The notes under the pieces: generated by a model
The model's input: only the letters and a program-made list of their open reading frames with translations
Told to the model about the DNA's origin: nothing
Databases searched by the model: none
Part shown: positions 58,436-64,000 of the stretch, piece after piece
Layout of the letters: each line of letters opens with the position of its first letter
Position numbering within the stretch: the first letter of the stretch is position 1
Program-made: the position numbers and the translations under genes
NCBI RefSeq assembly: GCF_000227135.1
Contig: NC_018256.1
Location: 888,377-952,376, forward strand
Reading direction: 5' to 3'
DNA: 64,000 nt
Source of the DNA: Leishmania donovani
Taxonomy: Eukaryota; Euglenozoa; Kinetoplastea; Trypanosomatida; Trypanosomatidae

Positions 58436-60376
58436 GGCGCACAGTTTTGGGAGTTGCTGAAGTTTCACACGGATGGAGAAGAGAGAAGCGGAATCGGGAT
58501 CAGCCAGATAAGAAGGATCACCTGCTGCAGCCTCAGCCACAAGTTGGCGCGGACGACCAGCGACGGGAAAAACAAAAGATGGAGGAACGAAGGAATACCG
58601 GAGTAAGACTTTCCTTTTCTAAAGGAAGAAATCGTGAATGCCAGGGATCCCGAGCGCGCACGGCAGGCTGTGGGCACCCCAACACCACCAGGCAACACAG
58701 AGGTGATCGAGCGCCCAGCCAAACGCGCACGCACTCACCGTGGTATGGCGCGTAAGGCGGCGCTTGCGCGTTTGCGAGGCGATCTAAACAGATCAACGCG
58801 ACAGACAATGCTTTTCAAAGGCTCGGGTGGGCCCGCAGCGAAGGCGATCACAGCGAGAGCCAGAGTGGAAAGGATTCAAGGGACCAACAAAAGCAGAAAA
58901 AAGACAACGCATACGTGCCAAAGGATCTGGCGCGTGTGCCTGTGTCTGATAATGAGGAAGGTGTCGTACAGCCAGAGAACCTCTCGGAGGCGGGGGGGGG
59001 GCAAACGACCAAGCTGTCCAGGCGCACACACGCGTTCGTATAAATGTGTACGCGTTTGCATTGTTCGCCGTGTGATCGTGGCGGCGTCGAGTTCGGAGAT
59101 CCAAAACCGATCGCCGCGGTTGTATGAAGCACACACACACACAAAGGAAAAGGATACGGAGGAGAACGAGTGAGAAAGTCGTAGTGGCTTGGCAAGCACT
59201 CGAGAGACTACATCGGCAGAGTATTTCTTTGATGGATCCACACTCTCTGCCATACAACATGAGTTGCACGCCACTCCACCCGCCCCCGGCCTGCCACAGA
59301 CCCCACCGCGCGGTGCGAAGCAGCCGTGGGCACACGCGCTAGAGAGTGCGCCGACTCCGTCATCGGAGCACGGCCCCCTGCACCAGGCTCCACCCATCAC
59401 CGCCGCTTAGCCGGTCGCCTCGCAGCCGCGCCACCCATTGTGCTGGTCGCCACCCAGTGCATCTCCTCGCGGTCGCGCAGACTGTGCCTCCACCAGCAGG
59501 CAATGCGAGGGCCGTGTGGGATACGTTCGAGTCACGCGGATACGCCGCCTATCACGTGGATGGCAGAAGCGTGCGCACCGTCGCTGGCCTCTCCAGCGCA
59601 ACAATGTCCACAGCCTGACCGCCGGCATGCGTAGCGGTACATCGCTCTCACCCTCCCGCCCTCCGCCATGTCCGAGGTGCGTGAAGTTTTCACCACCTGA
59701 AGTGGCTCGGCGTTGGCAGGGATAGGGGGTGGGGGCTGCATAGCTTCCCCCACACAGAGCGTGGGGAGGGGGAGAGGGGTGTACTGCGCCCTGCGATGCC
59801 ACGCGCGGAGAGGGGTGTCCACCTCCCCGTCCGTCGTCAGAGGCACAGAAGTCCTTCCCCCCTTGAAAAGAGAAGGAGGGTGAAGGAGCTGTGCAACACA
59901 TACAGACGGTGGAGCGTGTGGGCCGCCAGATGTCTTTTCCATACAGCGAGAGCGGGGGAGAGTTGTGTGTACGTGTATGACGTGTCGCATGACCTCATCG
60001 AGCAGACTCTGGCCTTGCACGTTTGCGGGCATTCACCGTTCTTGAGTGTGCGTACGAGCGTCCTACATCAAAGACAGTACCGTCGTGCTGCGAACACGGT
60101 GGCGGTGTCTGAGAGGAGAACACACAAGAAAGGGCTCAAAGAAGGGAAAGGAAACAACGAAAGGCATATGGGTTGACTAACCCGCATACGGGCCGAAACG
60201 AGATGACGCTGCGAGCTTGAAAAACAGACACACACGAAACAAAAAAAAATAGTCATAACCTATCGTAGCGCCGTGCCAAACACACATCCGCACGCGAAAA
60301 AAAAAACTCCTACGACCTTAAAGATGCACAGAACGGCGTTCATAGAGGATTCCTCTCCACGCCATCGCCTCGGCAC
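58436..60376. other. Spacer between UGGT and the DUF4139 gene, containing a SIDER
   Basis: 1.9 kb without a gene. SIDER copy 4 begins about 560 bp after the UGGT stop, so it is probably in the UGGT 3' UTR. The remaining sequence is UTR-like. Confidence 0.65.
59237..59820 (-). mobile_element. SIDER-type retroposon, copy 4 (complete)
   Basis: 584 bp, the only copy free of gaps. In the 79-nt-signature-like zone the hairpin CCAC-CTGAA-GTGG (plus strand 59693-59705) is kept, and the 7-bp stem-loop is at 59729-59753. Between 59447 and 59510 it differs from copies 1 and 2 over a run of about 50 bases (a divergent patch), while flanks on both sides are nearly identical. Sense orientation relative to UGGT. 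Confidence 0.8.
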
Positions 60377-63300
60377 TCACAAGCTGGCGAGCACACTATC
60401 CGACAAGTTCTGCAGCTTGTTGTCCAGCTCCTCCCAGCCGGGAATGATCATCTTGGCGTTCTCCAGCTTTGGCATCTTCGTCCGCGGGTTGTTGCAGAGG
60501 TCAATCGTCTTGGCTTTCGATTTGCTTTTATCGCTGCACCACGTCTCGCACCAGAGCCACTCTTCTGGCAAGGAGAAGATGGGAATAGAGTGCTGCAGGT
60601 AGTTGGGCAGGTCCTGGTCGAGGTTCTGCAGGCTGTTCGGATCCCCTTCTAGGCTTGCGTAGGTGTCGCGGTACTGGTCGCCCGCAAACATTGCGCGAAA
60701 GCGGCGAAGGTCGACGAGGAAGATAGCGCTGATGTGGTAGGGCTTGCCGCGCAGGTGGTCCTTCCAGAATCCACGTTCCCAGAATCTGAAGGACATGGTC
60801 GCCTTGTTTTTGAACTTAAGGCAAAACGGGGTCATGGCGATTGGCTTGCCGCCAATGTCCATGTTGTACAACTCGTGCAGGTCCGCTTGAGCAGTCTGGT
60901 CAGCGTCGACGAAGATGATCCGGTCGACATCGAGAGGGAACAGCACGTCCAAGAAGAGAATCTTGTAGGCCCAGATCTTGCGCTGCTTCTCTGTTTGCCG
61001 TGGCAGCCACCACGGCCAGCGGTACGTCACAAAGCCGACTTCGAACCCCAGCCGCTCCGCGAGGAGGGGGATGTACCGCTTGAACTGCGGGGAGAGAAAG
61101 TTCTCAATAACCCAGAACTTGATGCGCGTCGTGTTGGAGCCGTGCTGATCACTCGACGTTTTGTGAACGCTATACATCATCATTCGTAGAAAGCGCTCGT
61201 ACAGGTGACCGGAGGCGACGGAGAAGATGTTGAGCGTCGGTTTCGCTGGCAGCGCAGGCTTTGCGTCACGCGCCGAATACGAGGGAGGCCACTCGGGTCG
61301 CACATCGGACGCCATTTGCTGCAGGATCGTGTGCAAATCGGCTGTCACCTCGGATGTAGGCGTGCGACCCACCTGTAGCGACAGATAACGGCCGCGGAAG
61401 GAGTCGATCACGAGCGGGATGCGCTGGCCGTGTGTCCTGTTCGTCAGCAACGGCCCGTTCGCCCCCTCCGTGCAGCCGCGCACGGCGTGGCCGTCGATGG
61501 CCTTGATGCAATAGGCCGCCGCCACCGGGCCTTCCTTGATGGAGAGGTGCCAGAGTCCTGGGTTGGCCTGCAGCTGGTAGTATCCGCCGTTGCTCGCCAT
61601 TACCTGTGTGTCGGTGGTGCCGGCTGCCGAGGCCACCTCCGAAGCGCCGCGTGCGCGAGACGAATGGAGCAAGGAGAGTGGAAGCCCGTCAGGGGCGACA
61701 CCCGTCTGCACATCGGTCGTACCACCCGTTATCAGCACTGAGTGAATGCGGTAGACGGCTGTCACAAAAAGATTGCTTCGAGGCAGCCTCGACAGCATGA
61801 TATTGTCCAGATCCACCTCAGCATCCTGCGAGAAGACGGTCCACGACGGCGGCTCGTCGATGCCCAGCGTGAGCAGCGTCGACGACGGCATTTGCGAGAA
61901 GGTGGCATGCGGCGCGACGACGCGGCCGGAGGTTGCCTCGAACGCCAGCGCTGGGCTCGCGACGTACTGGTAGAAGTTTCGAATCGGGAACTTGACATCC
62001 AGTGATGGATTCAACAGAACAGTGAGGCGAATGTGCAGCGGGGACTGGACGAGGTAGTGAGCGAGCGAAACGATCACTTGAGCATCACGCGACGAAGGAT
62101 CCACTACGACGGTCACATGGTGCAGAGGTTGCGGCACCGCCCCACTCGCTGTGCCTGCTTCTTCCCCAGCATTCCTGGCGACGTTGCTCACCGTGAACAG
62201 CACTGCCTGCAGCGGCTTCCAGTCATTTTCAGACCCGAGGATGCGCTCCTCCCGCATCAGAGCAGACACAGAGGAGCTCTGCTTCCCCATGTGCTGCGAG
62301 ATCTCGTCTCCGAACACGCTGCTCAGGCAGGCAGCTTTGCTAGCGAAAAAGTTGTTGTCTAACTCATCTGCAGCGTAGCCCCCGTCGGCGGTGCTCATCT
62401 CGGCAAATCTCACATTCATTAACGCCTTCTGGGCCGCTTTTGTGATGGGTGCCACGAGCCGAGCTGCCGAGAGAACGTCTGCAGCGCTAAAGCTGGCATC
62501 CATGGCAACGATGCGGCCATTGATGACCAGGGCAACGCTGCCAGCGCTTCCGTGATACGCTTCGGCGAAGGCGGACCAAAACTGCACCTTTGCGCGAGCC
62601 CACTGCGACGATGCACTTGTACCGGTGATGCGGGAGACACCGACCAACTCCTGCAGGTCGGCAGGGAGTGGTGCCGCCGCCAGCGCTGCAGCTACCGTCT
62701 CTGTGCCCAGAACAGGGTTCACGCCTACATTCGCCGACGTCACGGCTTTCGCGATGTGGGACACGTACCGTCGAAGTGTAGTGTACCGCGCTGCCTTCGG
62801 CGTGCTGCTACGAGCCAGCTGCTGCTGAAGCGCTCCAATGTGGCGATGAAAGAGAGAGGTGGCGGCTGGAGATGAAACCAGCGAAAGTCGCAGCATGCCG
62901 CACACTTCATGGATCGCTCCTTGCGCCTTCACGGCAACGCCGCACTCCTCCAGCGCTTCCATAACCGTTTGCAATTGCTGCAGCATCGCAGTCGTGAATT
63001 CGCACGGCAACATCACAAGCTGCGTGAGTGCCGGGACTTCCTCAGCGTACGAAGCACTATACACGTATGGCAGACTCTCAATGTAGGCGACCGTAGCTGG
63101 CGTGTCCGACCACCGCATCGTCACCGGGGCACGCACTAATGCGGGTTGCAGGTGGTCCGCAGCGCCTCGCTGCTTGAGAATGGCGCTGTACATGTCCTTC
63201 ATCTCGTCTCGCAGGGCCCCGCTTGCTGCCCACCCCCGCAGCAACGCTATCTCCCTCTGGAGCGCGGTTGACATGACGGCCATGCTATTCTCCAGCAGGA

Positions 63301-64000
63301 CACCGTTAAGGAAGGTGACCGGGTACTCTGGAACACGGAAGCGGCGCAGCGCCGCTTGCGTCTCGTGGTAGTGGCTCAGAAAATCCGCATTGCTCGTCAG
63401 TTTACCGACATCGGAGTTGAGCTGCGCCTGTGCGGTCCTCGTGCACACGCGAGTTATCACCACGTCAGGAATCGTATCCGCCCTGGCCTGCTTGGCTTCC
63501 TCCAACAGCTCCATCAGAAAGATCAGCACATTATTCTCCTTGCCCCTAGCGGCAAGGTGATACACGAGAGCGAATACCTGAAGTGCGGCCTGCGACCCGG
63601 CAGACTCGCCCTTGAACCCTCCGGCACCACCCTGCACCCCTGCCTCAAACACAGGCGACCATGTCTGGTCCGCCAGCGCAAGCCCGTAGCGAGCGATGAG
63701 GCCCTCCTGATGGAGGCGGAACAGCAGGGATATCATCTGCAGACTCGACCTGGAGACCGGATTCCACAAGAACACGAAGTTCAGCAGGTTGCGCCGCGGA
63801 AGCGGTGTTTTGGCGTAGCCACGGGCTAAGAGGATCGAGAGCACCGGTGGCAGCCTCTTGAGCCGCGGGTTCGTCTCGACATTGTTGATCCAGATGATGT
63901 GCTCTGAAGGAATCGCGTACGCGGCCTCTGTATCGACGCTGCCCTCGAAGCTGGCAATGGTGCGGCGAGTTGTCCGCTTCACGTAGTCGGCAACCTTCTC
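60377..64000 (-). CDS. UGGT: UDP-glucose:glycoprotein glucosyltransferase (5' end outside window)
   Basis: 1207 residues are visible; the frame stays open to base 64000, so the N-terminus with the signal peptide is missing. The C-terminal 280 residues (from LNIFSVASGHLYERFLRMMM, about 915) are the GT24 catalytic domain: YKILFLDVLFPLDVDRIIFVDADQ with the DAD metal site, HISAIFLVDLRRFR, NLDQDLPNYLQH and LPEEWLWCETWC. The preceding 900 residues fit the thioredoxin-like and beta-rich folding-sensor domains. The enzyme re-glucosylates misfolded N-glycoproteins in the ER for another calreticulin cycle. The visible C-terminus ends VLASL, with no KDEL-type retention signal. The SIDER downstream may affect message stability. 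Confidence 0.95.
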   Translation of the reverse strand, partial: EKVADYVKRTTRRTIASFEGSVDTEAAYAIPSEHIIWINNVETNPRLKRLPPVLSILLARGYAKTPLPRRNLLNFVFLWNPVSRSSLQMISLLFRLHQEGLIARYGLALADQTWSPVFEAGVQGGAGGFKGESAGSQAALQVFALVYHLAARGKENNVLIFLMELLEEAKQARADTIPDVVITRVCTRTAQAQLNSDVGKLTSNADFLSHYHETQAALRRFRVPEYPVTFLNGVLLENSMAVMSTALQREIALLRGWAASGALRDEMKDMYSAILKQRGAADHLQPALVRAPVTMRWSDTPATVAYIESLPYVYSASYAEEVPALTQLVMLPCEFTTAMLQQLQTVMEALEECGVAVKAQGAIHEVCGMLRLSLVSSPAATSLFHRHIGALQQQLARSSTPKAARYTTLRRYVSHIAKAVTSANVGVNPVLGTETVAAALAAAPLPADLQELVGVSRITGTSASSQWARAKVQFWSAFAEAYHGSAGSVALVINGRIVAMDASFSAADVLSAARLVAPITKAAQKALMNVRFAEMSTADGGYAADELDNNFFASKAACLSSVFGDEISQHMGKQSSSVSALMREERILGSENDWKPLQAVLFTVSNVARNAGEEAGTASGAVPQPLHHVTVVVDPSSRDAQVIVSLAHYLVQSPLHIRLTVLLNPSLDVKFPIRNFYQYVASPALAFEATSGRVVAPHATFSQMPSSTLLTLGIDEPPSWTVFSQDAEVDLDNIMLSRLPRSNLFVTAVYRIHSVLITGGTTDVQTGVAPDGLPLSLLHSSRARGASEVASAAGTTDTQVMASNGGYYQLQANPGLWHLSIKEGPVAAAYCIKAIDGHAVRGCTEGANGPLLTNRTHGQRIPLVIDSFRGRYLSLQVGRTPTSEVTADLHTILQQMASDVRPEWPPSYSARDAKPALPAKPTLNIFSVASGHLYERFLRMMMYSVHKTSSDQHGSNTTRIKFWVIENFLSPQFKRYIPLLAERLGFEVGFVTYRWPWWLPRQTEKQRKIWAYKILFLDVLFPLDVDRIIFVDADQTAQADLHELYNMDIGGKPIAMTPFCLKFKNKATMSFRFWERGFWKDHLRGKPYHISAIFLVDLRRFRAMFAGDQYRDTYASLEGDPNSLQNLDQDLPNYLQHSIPIFSLPEEWLWCETWCSDKSKSKAKTIDLCNNPRTKMPKLENAKMIIPGWEELDNKLQNLSDSVLASL

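Overview
The window looks like nuclear DNA of a trypanosomatid, most probably Leishmania or a close relative. The evidence is 15 intronless protein genes all on the minus strand, GC-rich coding sequence, long purine-rich (+ strand) spacers that give pyrimidine tracts and AG acceptors on the transcribed strand, many (CA)n/(GT)n runs, and four copies of a ~585 bp repeat that I read as SIDER-type truncated retroposons. Species cannot be fixed by eye. No strand switch, tRNA, rRNA or CRISPR array was seen, so the window sits inside one polycistronic transcription unit running from 64000 towards 1.

In transcription order (right to left): the ER glycoprotein folding sensor UGGT (5' end outside the window); a SIDER; a DUF4139-type protein; a SIDER containing an assembly gap; a ZNFX1-like SF1 helicase with a CCHC knuckle and a cold-shock-like domain; a membrane-anchored short-chain dehydrogenase; an unknown basic protein; an importin-7/8-type karyopherin; a 4.3 kb purine-rich spacer; an unknown Ser/Ala-rich protein; a 5 kb repeat region with an ingi/DIRE-like retroelement remnant, two near-tandem SIDERs and two assembly gaps; a large unknown coiled-coil protein; GPI1/PIG-Q of GPI-anchor synthesis; a SNF1/AMPK alpha-type kinase; a PPR protein that appears to carry a PIN nuclease domain; an NSUN/RsmB-type RNA cytosine methyltransferase; a cytidine-deaminase-like protein; an unknown membrane-anchored protein; and a coiled-coil protein with Trp-centred Sfi1-like repeats at its N-terminus (3' end outside the window).

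The genes are not an operon of one pathway. As is usual for trypanosomatids, neighbours are unrelated and control is expected through trans-splicing and 3' UTR elements. The SIDERs lie in the sense direction in the spacers behind UGGT, the DUF4139 gene and the Ser/Ala-rich gene, where family members are known to affect mRNA stability. RNA biology is well represented (helicase, PPR-PIN protein, m5C methyltransferase, deaminase-like protein). Several open frames begin with GTG or TTG; starts here were moved to the first in-frame ATG consistent with the conserved domain.
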